DNA from: Rhizobium oryzicola
GTDB taxonomy: Bacteria > Pseudomonadota > Alphaproteobacteria > Rhizobiales > Rhizobiaceae
Direction of reading: 5' to 3'
Assembly: GCF_030504645.1 (NCBI RefSeq)
Contig: NZ_JAUKWQ010000012.1
Span: 62,001 to 126,000 of the forward strand
Length of the DNA stretch: 64,000 bases
Shown one piece after another: positions 10,104 to 18,935 of this stretch (the first letter of the stretch is position 1; every line of letters begins with the position of its first letter). A model generated the notes under the pieces. It did not search any database and was not told the origin of the DNA. It saw nothing but the letters and a program-made list of their open reading frames with translations. The translations under genes and the position numbers were made by a program.

Positions 10104-11486
10104 TTAAGCTCCCTTTTGGTGCGCATCTTCCCAGCGCTCTACTGAAGCGGATTCCGGCATGCCTGCGCGAGCTAAATACAATTCAAGCATTGTGTGGATT
10201 TGTGGCGCTATCTCCTGATAGACTCTTGTCATCTCCGACATGTAGCCATTTGGCTTGGGAGACTGGCTAGCAACCTTGTTAACTATGTCAAACCCAGCGT
10301 TAGTACCTTGACCTAAAGTATGTTTCGAACCCAGCGCTTTGATGGCGATGCCCTTTAGGAAAAGCTGATCGGTGTATAGGCGATGAATCATCGTATTCTT
10401 CGTTTCATCGTCTTCTTTACGAAGCCCAATTTCGTGCGTCAGTGACTCGAGAGCCCCTTTTAAAGAATCGGGCATTTTCTGTTCCAAAGTTGCTTCTGCA
10501 ATCTTTAGGCTGAAATTACCAAGTGCATCGGCGAGCATCGGAGAGAGTCCAGAGGTTGAATGGCTTGCATTTTCGTCTTTCATTAATTGAGCCAAGGCTC
10601 TCGCTTCTCTTGATTTGCTCAGTTTAGCAAAGGAATGGATCACCTCATCTACATAATCATCCAAGCCGCTGGCCTTCAGAAATTTCTGAATCGCTCGGGC
10701 TTCGTTGGTACCGCTGGCGCGTAAGAACAAATGGGGCTCTGTGTCCCTGATTGCATCCTTCGCCAGAGCAAAGAACATGTCCATCGCGCCTTGTGGCGTG
10801 TGACTTTCATTCAGGACGCCGCAAAATTCTTTCAGGAGCATTGATTTGTCGGTGCGCCCCTCACGATGAAATCGGTCCGCGCACTTGCGAAGATATGCGA
10901 GATCCAATTTTTGATATGCGTCAACCGACGAGGCTATCAGGACTTTTTTCAGGCTTGCATGGCGCACCTCGGCTGGGTCTTTTGTGGGATCGCTCGCCAA
11001 CTCTTCCTCAACTTTTGCGTTTAGTTCCGATAGGAGGACGCTTATTAACGGCCTGTTTTTTTCTGAAAGGCAGCGTGCGAAGTCACCATCTTTCAGATTA
11101 TCCGGCAACTTCGCCTGAGCCGCATCCCGCTGGTCCAACACCGCGCACTTAGCCAGACGGCGCTGCTCGCGGACCTCTGCCCGTTCGGCTTTCCAATTCT
11201 CATACTTCGCAGCAATCTCTTTCGTGTCGTTGCCGACCTTCTCCTTGAAAGCTGAAAAGCCATCGCTAATGGCATGGCCGAAACTTTGGAAAGCCTGTCT
11301 GACCCCGCCAGGTGCCGCGGCGGCATTGCCAGCCATTGCACCGGTCCCGCCTACGGGCGCGCCCGCTCCCAAAACATGCTGGATTTTGGCCGCAGATTTT
11401 TCGCTCCTGCCTCCAGGTACCGTTTCTCCAAAGAATCGCTGAAGTTTGGGTTCAGACTGGTATGCCTGTGGTCGCTCTGTTCGCAT
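10104..11486 (-). CDS. Putative type III-type effector with RasGAP-like domain
   Basis: 460 residues, no signal peptide or membrane span. Residues 1-65 are polar then Gly/Ala-rich, as in secretion leaders; 80-125 is a charged helix; about 225-435 is all-helical and reads like a RasGAP catalytic domain. Compared from memory with p120GAP: LFLRASG (finger loop, Arg256) against LFRATT; MPDSLKGALESL (338-349) against the LPPTLRYIYGCL region; LFLKGIAIKAL (375-385) against the FLRxxxPA motif, with Lys378 for Arg and the PA missing; GFDIVNKVA and YMSEM near the end against LILVAK and YMEGV. It ends in the SD of the chaperone gene. Base composition is clearly A+T-richer than its neighbours, suggesting transfer. 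Start 11486 has GGAG; ATG 11498 is an alternative. Confidence 0.65.
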   Translation of the reverse strand: MRTERPQAYQSEPKLQRFFGETVPGGRSEKSAAKIQHVLGAGAPVGGTGAMAGNAAAAPGGVRQAFQSFGHAISDGFSAFKEKVGNDTKEIAAKYENWKAERAEVREQRRLAKCAVLDQRDAAQAKLPDNLKDGDFARCLSEKNRPLISVLLSELNAKVEEELASDPTKDPAEVRHASLKKVLIASSVDAYQKLDLAYLRKCADRFHREGRTDKSMLLKEFCGVLNESHTPQGAMDMFFALAKDAIRDTEPHLFLRASGTNEARAIQKFLKASGLDDYVDEVIHSFAKLSKSREARALAQLMKDENASHSTSGLSPMLADALGNFSLKIAEATLEQKMPDSLKGALESLTHEIGLRKEDDETKNTMIHRLYTDQLFLKGIAIKALGSKHTLGQGTNAGFDIVNKVASQSPKPNGYMSEMTRVYQEIAPQIHTMLELYLARAGMPESASVERWEDAHQKGA

Positions 11487-11629
11487 TGCACTCTCCATAC
11501 GACTTTGTGAATTGATCTGAGGAGACAGTACCACCGCCCTTCCAGCGGCCTGTGCCGGACATGACAGTGCTTAGCGATCTGGTGCTCGCAGGGCCGGCGG
11601 GTGAACGTTTGGCATATCAGATAGTATTT

Positions 11630-11685
11630 AGATATATCTCATGTCTTGACACTTATGTCTGTCAATCCTATTTAAAGATATATCG
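11630..11685 (+). promoter_or_regulatory. padR promoter flanked by two palindromic operators
   Basis: TTGACA (11646-11651), a 17-base spacer and TATTTA (11669-11674) form a near-consensus sigma-70 promoter. The perfect palindrome AGATATATCT (11630-11639) and its near copy AGATATATCG (11676-11685) lie on either side. The pattern fits autorepression by the PadR protein made just downstream. Confidence 0.65.
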
Positions 11686-11709
11686 AAAGATAGTCTAAAG
11701 GAGATGAAA

Positions 11710-12384
11710 ATGTTTGGACGTGGATTTGGTGGCCGTCATGGCCATTGCGAAAAGGAGCCGCGTGGCTTGGAGGCATTGTTTGCCATGCGGGGCGGTTTTG
11801 GACGCGGCCCAGGCCGCGGCGGCCCGGGAGGCCCGGGCGGGCGCGGGTTCGGAGGCGATGATGGCGAAGGGCGCATTGGCCGTTTCCTGCTGCAAGGCGA
11901 TCTGCGGCTGCTCGTTCTGGCGCTGATCGAGAAGGAGCCGCGCCATGGCTACGAAATCATGAAACATATCGAAGATATGACCTATGGCTTCTACGCGCCG
12001 AGCCCCGGTGTCGTCTATCCGACGCTGACATATCTGGAGGAGGCGGGTTACGTGTCCGCCGAAACCGAGGGTAACAAGAAGCGCTACTCGATCACCGATG
12101 AAGGACGTGGCTATCTCGAAAGCAATCGTGGGCTGGCAGCAACCATCCTGGAACGGTTATCGCATGTTGCCGAGCGCATCCGCCACAAGCAGGAACGGGC
12201 GCAGGACCGCGAGCGCGGTCATGATCACGGCCCCAGCCTGCCGCGCAGCATCGATGCGGCTCTCTTGAACCTACGCGAAGTCATCGCTCGCCAGCTGGAG
12301 GGCGATGAGCGCAAAGCAGGCGAGATCGTCAAACTGCTGTTGCAGGTGGCCGAAGACCTCGATCGTCCAGAGCCGAATGCCTAA
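11710..12384 (+). CDS. PadR family transcriptional regulator
   Basis: 224 residues. Residues 1-55 are a Gly/Arg-rich low-complexity leader that also has His and Cys (RHGHCEKE). The PadR winged helix follows (LLQGDLRLLVLALIEKEPRHGYEIM; YAPSPGVVYPTLTYLEEAGYV), then a long C-terminal helix for dimerisation. Such Gly-rich PadR proteins are common in alphaproteobacteria; the inducer is unknown. SD AAGGAG favours ATG 11710 over ATG 11704, which abuts the SD. The stop meets the convergent DUF1203 stop at 12385. Confidence 0.9.
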   Translation: MFGRGFGGRHGHCEKEPRGLEALFAMRGGFGRGPGRGGPGGPGGRGFGGDDGEGRIGRFLLQGDLRLLVLALIEKEPRHGYEIMKHIEDMTYGFYAPSPGVVYPTLTYLEEAGYVSAETEGNKKRYSITDEGRGYLESNRGLAATILERLSHVAERIRHKQERAQDRERGHDHGPSLPRSIDAALLNLREVIARQLEGDERKAGEIVKLLLQVAEDLDRPEPNA

Positions 12385-12849
12385 TCAGGCGCGGTCGACC
12401 CGGCACTGGTAGCAGTTGTTGCGGGCGGAGCGGACATGCACATAGGCGATCTCGTCGCGTGCCAGAAGTTCGCCCGCCCGGCTGGCAATGTCCACCGTCG
12501 CGGTGACGGCACCGGTGCCATAGACGATCCTGTCATCCTGGCCATAGCCCCGCACGATGTAATCCGGGCTGACCAGCATCGGCGGCAGCACCTCAGGCGC
12601 AGCATAGCGAGGGCATTCCTCCGCATGCAGAAAGATCGGCCCGGTCTCCGCATAGGGCTGGAGCTGTGAGAAGGGGCGATAGGCCAGCAGCAGCATCGGT
12701 TCGCCCTCGGAAATCATGCCCAGGCAATGGCGGCAGGGCATGCCGCCCTGCGAGATCTGTCGTTCTGGCGCATGGCCATAGGCATCAGACGCGCCGGCGC
12801 GATAGGCTTCGACCTCTTGAGTGGAAATGGCGGAAAACTGAATGGTCAT
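12385..12849 (-). CDS. DUF1203 domain-containing protein
   Basis: 154 residues matching DUF1203: MPCRHCLG with a CxxC pair, the LLAYRPFS strand, the GPIFLHAEEC segment, and a C-terminal NNCYQCRV with a second CxxC. The two CxxC pairs could bind a metal, but no function is known for the family. The start at 12849 precedes the conserved FSAIS strand; the 11 extra residues upstream in frame look non-coding. Confidence 0.85.
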   Translation of the reverse strand: MTIQFSAISTQEVEAYRAGASDAYGHAPERQISQGGMPCRHCLGMISEGEPMLLLAYRPFSQLQPYAETGPIFLHAEECPRYAAPEVLPPMLVSPDYIVRGYGQDDRIVYGTGAVTATVDIASRAGELLARDEIAYVHVRSARNNCYQCRVDRA

Positions 12850-12930
12850 GGGTGACGGGCTCCTTTGGGGTATGCCCGTCACTTTGGCTGGATCAGGAAG
12901 CTCCAGCCACCCGATCCTTGCGGTCGCGCG

Positions 12931-14352
12931 TTAATCTCTCTTGGCCAAGGCCAGCAGTTCCGCATCCGACATCGGATCGACCCAGGCTTCGTACATGCGC
13001 ACCGGCGTAAAGCCCATCATCTGGTAGAGCGGCAGCGCGCGCGGGTGATCGAGCGAATTGGTGCTGACGGTCACCTTCTTCGGGTTCATCTGCCATGCGG
13101 AATACAGCGCTTGCAGCAGGAACCATTTGCCGATGCCAAGGCCCAACGCATGCTCGAAAAGCCCGAAATAGGATAGCTCGACGCGGTCTTCCGACTCGTG
13201 GAAGAGCTCGAAGAAACCGGCGGGTGCACCATTGACATAGAGAACGGTGACGGACACGCGCTCGTCGCGCAGGATCTTCAGAAGTTCGTCGTCGCTCATG
13301 CGGGCGCGATCATACCAGTGCCAGCGCTTGCCGACCTGCCGGTAAAGATAGCGGTAATAGTGCAGCGGGATATCCTGCGTGCGCATGAGCGCCGTCTGGA
13401 TGTTGACCGGGATCGGCAGGCTCTGGCGCGGTGGCGCGGTCATTTCCAGTTCCGTCACATGCGCCTTGATCGGTGCATTGTCGCGGACTTCAACCGGTTC
13501 GGCCGGGCCGGTCACGATAGGCGTGTCCGCACGACCACCCCATTCCGACCAGGAGCCGTCATAGAGAGAATTCGTGGTGTGGCCGAGCGATTCCAGCGCC
13601 AGCGTCACGACAGCAGCCGTCACGCCGGAACCACAGCTGGTGACGACGGGGCGCGACAGATCAATGCCGGCCTCGTCCATCATCGTCTTGAGCTGGTCGA
13701 GATCCTTGAAATGACCGCCTTCGGAAAGGCTGGTGGCGGGAAGGCTGCGCGCGCCCGGCATATGGCCGGAGCGCATGCCGGCACGCGGTTCCGCCTCATC
13801 GCCCGTGAAGCGGCCCGCACCGCGGGCATCCACCACCTGTGCCGAGCCGCTGTCGACCACATTGCGCATCTCGTTGAAGGTCGTGACGCGGCGGTTGTTG
13901 AGGCGGGGCGTGAAGGTGGCGGGTACGGGTTCCGGCAGCTCCGTCTCGATCGGCCTTCCTTCCTTCTTCCAGCCGTCAATGCCGCCATCCAGCACGTAGA
14001 CCTTTTCCGCGCCCATCAGGCGCAGCAGCCACCAAACACGCGGGGCAGAGAAAAAGCCGGGGCCGTCATAAACCACGATGACGTCGCGTTCGCTGATGCC
14101 GAGCTTGCCGATTTCCTCGGCGAAGAATTCGGGCGAGGGCAGGGAATGCGGCAGGCCGGTCGTATGATCGGCAATGGCATCCTGATCGAAAAACACAGCT
14201 CCCGGGATATGGCCGGCCGCATACTCCTCGGCGCCATTGCGCTTGTGCGCCGGCAGATACCAGGAGGCATCGACCAGGCGAAAGCCCGGCGTGCCCAACT
14301 GCTTTTCAACCCAGTCCGCGCTGACGACGAAACGGCTCTTACCCGCGCTCAT
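12931..14352 (-). CDS. sseA: 3-mercaptopyruvate/thiosulfate sulfurtransferase fused to a GNAT acetyltransferase
   Basis: 473 residues. Residues 1-285 are a two-rhodanese sulfurtransferase: an inactive N-terminal domain and a C-terminal domain with the loop CGSGVTA (Cys240 catalytic; a Gly-Val-Thr loop indicates 3-mercaptopyruvate rather than thiosulfate). From about residue 300 (VTELEMTAPPRQSLPIP) a GNAT domain follows, with the acetyl-CoA loop region around GLGIGKWFLLQAL and the C-terminal YQMMGFTPVRMYEAW. Stand-alone SseA proteins end near residue 285, so this is a fusion without any stop or frameshift at the join. It would handle sulfur transfer plus N-acetylation of an unknown amine. Confidence 0.88.
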   Translation of the reverse strand: MSAGKSRFVVSADWVEKQLGTPGFRLVDASWYLPAHKRNGAEEYAAGHIPGAVFFDQDAIADHTTGLPHSLPSPEFFAEEIGKLGISERDVIVVYDGPGFFSAPRVWWLLRLMGAEKVYVLDGGIDGWKKEGRPIETELPEPVPATFTPRLNNRRVTTFNEMRNVVDSGSAQVVDARGAGRFTGDEAEPRAGMRSGHMPGARSLPATSLSEGGHFKDLDQLKTMMDEAGIDLSRPVVTSCGSGVTAAVVTLALESLGHTTNSLYDGSWSEWGGRADTPIVTGPAEPVEVRDNAPIKAHVTELEMTAPPRQSLPIPVNIQTALMRTQDIPLHYYRYLYRQVGKRWHWYDRARMSDDELLKILRDERVSVTVLYVNGAPAGFFELFHESEDRVELSYFGLFEHALGLGIGKWFLLQALYSAWQMNPKKVTVSTNSLDHPRALPLYQMMGFTPVRMYEAWVDPMSDAELLALAKRD

Positions 14353-14381
14353 AGTGCCTCCAGATTCATATCGCTCCAGCC

Positions 14382-15119
14382 TCAGGTCTCTTCGGCCAAT
14401 GTACCGAAGCGAATGCGGAAGCGACGGTTTTCCTTACCCTTCTTCTCGATCTTGGCGATATGAATCGCGCCGACCTCCTGGGTTTCGGAGACATGTGTGC
14501 CGCCGCATGGCTGACTGTCAACGGCGGAATTTTCGCCAATGCAAACAAGGCTAACGCGGCCCAAACCCATCGGCGGGCGCACGTTCTTGGATTTGACGAT
14601 GTCCGGATTGGCCGCCAATTCCTCGTCGGTGATCCATTGCAGGAAGACCGAGTGGTTCTCTTCGACCAGCGCCATCAACTTGGCGGTTACCTCTTCCCTG
14701 TCGATGGTATCGGTCATGTCGAAGTCAACCCGCGACTCCTCCTCGCCGACAGCTGCACCGGTGATCGGATAGGGGCAGACAACCGAGAGCAGGTGGCAGG
14801 CGGTGTGCATGCGCATCAGTCTGTAGCGGCGCGGCCAATCGACATGCAGCACCAGCTTTTCGCCGACCTCAGGCGTCGGCTGATCGGCCAGCGGTACGTG
14901 GATAATGATGTCCTTGGTGGCGCCATGCTTGGTAGGGGCGAGCGCGACGCGGGAGCCGTCCGCACGCTCCAGAAAGCCCGTATCACCCGGCTGGCCACCG
15001 GATGTCGCGTAAAAGCAGGTTTGGTCCAGCTCGATACCGCCATCCTCATGGATGGCGGTGACCGTGCCCTCCGCCGTAGATAGGTAAAAATCGTCGCGGT
15101 AGAGGGCTTTTGTCAGCAT
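14382..15119 (-). CDS. Alanyl-tRNA editing protein (AlaX type)
   Basis: 245 residues, a free-standing form of the AlaRS editing and second additional domains. It has the N-terminal CFYATSGGQPGDTG, the zinc-binding HTACH motif and the distal CGGTHV motif, all required to hydrolyse Ser- or Gly-tRNA(Ala). Cytoplasmic trans-editing factor for translation fidelity. It sits 8 bases after cysK on the same strand and 29 bases before the sulfurtransferase, a likely operon cysK-alaX-sseA. Confidence 0.92.
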   Translation of the reverse strand: MLTKALYRDDFYLSTAEGTVTAIHEDGGIELDQTCFYATSGGQPGDTGFLERADGSRVALAPTKHGATKDIIIHVPLADQPTPEVGEKLVLHVDWPRRYRLMRMHTACHLLSVVCPYPITGAAVGEEESRVDFDMTDTIDREEVTAKLMALVEENHSVFLQWITDEELAANPDIVKSKNVRPPMGLGRVSLVCIGENSAVDSQPCGGTHVSETQEVGAIHIAKIEKKGKENRRFRIRFGTLAEET

Positions 15120-15127
15120 GGCTTATC

Positions 15128-16165
15128 TCAGACAGTCTGGAAGGGTACGTCGATGACCCGTTTTTGTACCAGCCATTGAGGGATGGGCAAGCCTTTGGAT
15201 TTTAGAAATTCCGGATTGAACAGCTTGGACTGGTAACGATTGCCATAGTCGCAGAGAATGGTCACGATCGTATGACCAGGGCCGAGATCCTTGGCGAGGC
15301 GGATCGCACCGGCAATGTTGATGCCGGAAGAGCCACCCAGGCAAAGGCCCTCATGCTCCACCAGATCGAAGACGAGGGGCAGGGCTTCCGCATCGGAAAT
15401 CCGATAGGAAAAGTCAGGTGTAAAACCTTCCAGGTTTGCGGTGATGCGACCCTGGCCGATGCCTTCCGTAATCGACGAGCCTTCGGACTTCAATTCGCCA
15501 TGGGTGTAGAAGTCGTAAAGCGCTGCCCCGTCCGGATCAGCAAGGCCGATCTTGATGTTCGGGTTCTTGGCTTTCAGGCCCATGGCCGTGCCCGCCAGCG
15601 TACCGCCCGAACCGACGGCGCAGATGAAGCCATCGACCTTGCCGCCGGTCTGCTCCCAGATTTCCGGCGCGGTGGTTTCGATATGGGCGTTGCGATTGGC
15701 GGTGTTGTCGAACTGGTTGGCCCAGATCGCGCCATTCGGCTCGGTCTTTGCGAGTTCTTCCGCCAGACGACCGGACAGCTTCACGTAATTGTTCGGGTTC
15801 TTGTAGGGGACCGCAGGCACTTCGACGAGTTCAGCACCGAGAAGCTTCAGCGCGTCCTTCTTTTCCTGGCTCTGCGTTTCCGGGATGACGATCACGGTAC
15901 GATAGCCGAGCGCCTTCGCTACCATCGCAAGCCCGATGCCGGTATTGCCGGCCGTCCCTTCCACGATGACACCGCCCGGCCGCAACAGCCCACGGCGTTC
16001 CGCATCGCGAATGATGAAGAGCGCCGCGCGATCCTTCACCGACTGACCCGGATTGAGGAATTCGGCCTTGCCGAGAATTTCGCAACCGGTCCGTTCGGAT
16101 GCGTTCTTGAGCCGGATCAGCGGGGTGTTGCCGATCACGTTCAGCACCGACCTGTTGATAGTCAT
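15128..16165 (-). CDS. cysK: Cysteine synthase A
   Basis: 345 residues, PLP fold type II. It opens with VIGNTPLIRLKNAS, has the PLP lysine in NPGQSVKDRAAL, the phosphate cup GSGGTLAGTA and the substrate loop EGTAGNTGIG. It makes cysteine from O-acetylserine and sulfide. The form is the longer rhizobial type with an extended C-terminus (QWLVQKRVIDVPF). Start 16165 opens directly on the conserved N-terminus; an upstream extension of 38 residues is unlikely. First gene of the run cysK, alaX, sseA-GNAT. Confidence 0.92.
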   Translation of the reverse strand: MTINRSVLNVIGNTPLIRLKNASERTGCEILGKAEFLNPGQSVKDRAALFIIRDAERRGLLRPGGVIVEGTAGNTGIGLAMVAKALGYRTVIVIPETQSQEKKDALKLLGAELVEVPAVPYKNPNNYVKLSGRLAEELAKTEPNGAIWANQFDNTANRNAHIETTAPEIWEQTGGKVDGFICAVGSGGTLAGTAMGLKAKNPNIKIGLADPDGAALYDFYTHGELKSEGSSITEGIGQGRITANLEGFTPDFSYRISDAEALPLVFDLVEHEGLCLGGSSGINIAGAIRLAKDLGPGHTIVTILCDYGNRYQSKLFNPEFLKSKGLPIPQWLVQKRVIDVPFQTV

Positions 16166-16363
16166 GAAGGGAACCCTGTGTTGAGAACTGGTTTGCGTAG
16201 CGTTTTCCAACTCTTGTGTGTTTGGAGCAAGAAAGCGCTTTTCCTTCCACACACTTAGGACGCAAAATTTGTTCTGCAAAGAGCAGGGTTCGATTGTGTG
16301 GCCAGAATGACGGCAATTCCAACGAAAAGATGATCGCCGCGATCACCGATAGGCTGGCAGGTC

Positions 16364-16555
16364 TCAGCTATTTCGGCGTTGTTCAAAATCCAGATCGAGG
16401 CGCAACTGCACGCCCTTCGGCACGTAGAGCGGTTTCTGGCTGGCGATCTGAATTCTCTGAAATGCTTTGCGTCCTTCCGCAGCACGCTCACGCAGTGCGC
16501 GGGAAGCGGCAACCGCCGCCATGGCATTCTGGACGGCTCTTTCAGCGTTTGTCAT
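16364..16555 (-). CDS. Small hypothetical protein
   Basis: 63 residues, unknown family, basic. An N-terminal Ala-rich helix (ERAVQNAMAAVAASRALRER) is followed by QKPLYVPKGVQLRLDLDF. GGAG lies six bases before ATG 16555. Plausible because of the SD and amino-acid make-up, but the stretch is short and no homology is recognised. Confidence 0.4.
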   Translation of the reverse strand: MTNAERAVQNAMAAVAASRALRERAAEGRKAFQRIQIASQKPLYVPKGVQLRLDLDFEQRRNS

Positions 16556-16679
16556 GTCCATCTCCATGCTTGTTCTTGTTTTGTTCTAAGTCAAACTCGC
16601 AGGTATGTCAAGAGAATCGTGCAGCGCCCTTGGTAGGGTCAAAAAAGCAAGAGGCATTAGGAAAAAAATAAGCAGCGAC

Positions 16680-18935
16680 TTACCGATACCCGTTCTGCAT
16701 GTCACGGATTTCTGCAAGTCCGCGGCTGGCATCGCTGTTGCCGGTTTCGGCAACGAACTCGAAGATCTTCCAGGCGTCGTTGTACATGCCCAGATTCATA
16801 TAGGCATAGCCACGCAGGACTGCGAGGTCGGTGGTGTCAGGTGACAGCCGCGCCCGCTGGTCCAGATAGACCAGGGCTTCACGATAGCGCTTGGCATTGA
16901 AGGCGCTGACGGCGCGGTCGGCAAGGATGGCGGTTTGGAGTTCGGCGGCGCGCTTGCCGGTTTGAGGCGTCTGTGTGGCGGCAATCGCGGCCTTGTTGGT
17001 CAGGCCAAGGCGAAGATAGGCAAGGCTCTGGCCATAGGCCGCGTCTTCCCGGACGCTCTGCACATTGCTTTGCGCGGCCTTTTCGAAGGCTTCCGAAGCT
17101 TCCAGTGGCCGGTTGAGGTTCATCAGGCACCAGCCAAGCGACAGAGCCTGCTGGGAATTGGCAGCGCTGGCGGTGCCAAGCGCGCAATCAGTGCGGTTCC
17201 CCTTGCTTGCGGTCGCCCGCTCTGTTGCCTTCTCGGTGACTTTCGGGCCAGGAGCACGCTGCGCCGCGACCCGCACGGGTGCGGAGACAGTTGGTGCGGT
17301 TGCAGCGGCGGGAGCGGGCGGTGCCTCAACCGCGGTCGCCGTTGGCGGGGTGGTCTGGCGGGTGGTGGCCGGTGGGGGCGACGTCAGAAGGCCGAGATTG
17401 GCGATACGTTGCGAACGGCCCGCCCATTGGCGGCGGATGTCCTCCACCGCCGCATGATTGTTCAGTTGCTGCTGGGTGATGGCGAGGCCATACGCGGAGG
17501 GCTCGTCATCCGCCTTCCACTGCAGGGCCGTCTGGAACCAGCGGATCGCCGCCTGCGGCTGATTGAAGGCACGGGCGTACCAGCCCATCTGCTGTGCGGT
17601 CGGCACGTATCGTTTTTCAACGACAGCCGCAGCGATGCGCTGCAGAACCGGACCGGGCACTTCCGGTGGCGGATCGCCGGCCAGGAGGTTCGCCGTTGCG
17701 GCGAGATAGGTGGCGCTGGCGTCTTCTGAGTCATCCTTCCAGCGGAACATCACCTCTTCAGCTTCTGCTGGTGCCTTGCGGGCAATCAACGTCAGGGCCA
17801 GCCCTTGCGACGCGGAGGCGGTATTGGACTTGTCACGCGATGTGCGGAACCACTTTTCTGCTTCCGGCATGGCGTTGTGGCGCAGATAATACCACCCGAG
17901 AAGCAGGCTGTCCGTGCCGTTGGTGTCATTGGCGGCAAGGCGCTTTACGCGTTCCAGATAAGTCGCATCGATCGAGATCTCCGGTCGCCGATTGGCTTCC
18001 GCCACAAAACTGCGGGAGAGCGCATCGCGCACACTGTCGAACTCGCGGCTTCCATCCGTTCCCGTCTTTTCGAAGGCGAGAAGCGGCTGCACGCTTTCGT
18101 AAGGAAGAAGCGCCGCAGCCTTCTGGATCGTCGCCAGCCTTTCCGCCGGGTTGGTGCAGTTTTTCAGTATGAAACGATAGGCATCCTGCCCGCGCGATGC
18201 CCGGTCCGTCTTCACGAAGGCTTCCGCCACGCGCCACAGCACATCCACGTCCGCGCAGTTGAGGAGGCTGGGGTTCTCCGCGCCAACGCTGACGACCGTG
18301 TCGTACTGCTTCAGTTCAGAGGCGTTCACGAGACGTACCCGGGCTTCAGCAACGGAGAGGCGCTCCAGCAGATCCGCCGGCGCCTGCCAGGTGGTTTCGG
18401 AAGCTTGCCGCTCGGCAATCGCTCGCCGAACCTCGGCATATTTGCCTTCGGAATAGAGACGCCACATCGCCTCCAGTTTCGCATCCCGGTGCTGCGGCAC
18501 AGCCAGCGGATCAGCCGGCGGCTGCCAGTTGGGATAGAGCGCGCGAAGACGCGCGATTTCGGCCTTCAGGCGGGCCGTATCGCCACGGGCCGCGAAATAG
18601 CGAAGTGCGCTTTCATCGACTTCGGGTTCTTCTGCAGCACCGGCGGTAGGGGGAGTCGGTGATCTTGTCTGCGCCTCCGCGGTCGGGTCAAACTGGACGA
18701 TGTGCGCGGTATCATCGATACCAGGATCCGGCAGCGGAATTTGCGCGCTGCTTTGCGTGGCGCGGATCTTGCCCGCAAGTGTGTCCGTATCCGGCAGATC
18801 CGCAGCCGCCATTACCCGCTCGATGCGTGCCCCACGCGGCGCGGCACTACCCGCCAGAGCCTCGTGACCACCGTCCGGATAAAATCCGCCGACAGCCAGA
18901 ATGGTGGCAGCAAGGAGTTGCGGTTTCAGAGGCAC
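16680..18935 (-). CDS. bcsK: TPR protein of the cellulose operon (BcsK-like)
   Basis: 751 residues. A short hydrophobic N-terminus is followed by many degenerate tetratricopeptide repeats (for example SLGWCLMNLNRPLEASEAFEKA, read in part, and the last repeat near YMNLGMYNDAWKIF), split by an Ala/Pro/Thr-rich linker around residues 510-565. There is no C-terminal porin barrel, unlike BcsC (about 1150 residues). In type III cellulose operons of Rhizobiaceae this position is taken by BcsK, thought to act in periplasmic assembly. The GTG start overlaps the celC stop by 10 bases, so it is the last gene of the bcsN-A-B-celC-bcsK operon. Confidence 0.82.
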   Translation of the reverse strand: MPLKPQLLAATILAVGGFYPDGGHEALAGSAAPRGARIERVMAAADLPDTDTLAGKIRATQSSAQIPLPDPGIDDTAHIVQFDPTAEAQTRSPTPPTAGAAEEPEVDESALRYFAARGDTARLKAEIARLRALYPNWQPPADPLAVPQHRDAKLEAMWRLYSEGKYAEVRRAIAERQASETTWQAPADLLERLSVAEARVRLVNASELKQYDTVVSVGAENPSLLNCADVDVLWRVAEAFVKTDRASRGQDAYRFILKNCTNPAERLATIQKAAALLPYESVQPLLAFEKTGTDGSREFDSVRDALSRSFVAEANRRPEISIDATYLERVKRLAANDTNGTDSLLLGWYYLRHNAMPEAEKWFRTSRDKSNTASASQGLALTLIARKAPAEAEEVMFRWKDDSEDASATYLAATANLLAGDPPPEVPGPVLQRIAAAVVEKRYVPTAQQMGWYARAFNQPQAAIRWFQTALQWKADDEPSAYGLAITQQQLNNHAAVEDIRRQWAGRSQRIANLGLLTSPPPATTRQTTPPTATAVEAPPAPAAATAPTVSAPVRVAAQRAPGPKVTEKATERATASKGNRTDCALGTASAANSQQALSLGWCLMNLNRPLEASEAFEKAAQSNVQSVREDAAYGQSLAYLRLGLTNKAAIAATQTPQTGKRAAELQTAILADRAVSAFNAKRYREALVYLDQRARLSPDTTDLAVLRGYAYMNLGMYNDAWKIFEFVAETGNSDASRGLAEIRDMQNGYR

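Noticed and set aside
9545..10270. 241-codon frame on the plus strand across the CesT chaperone
   Set aside because: The minus-strand chaperone has the SD, family pattern and coupling; this frame has neither.
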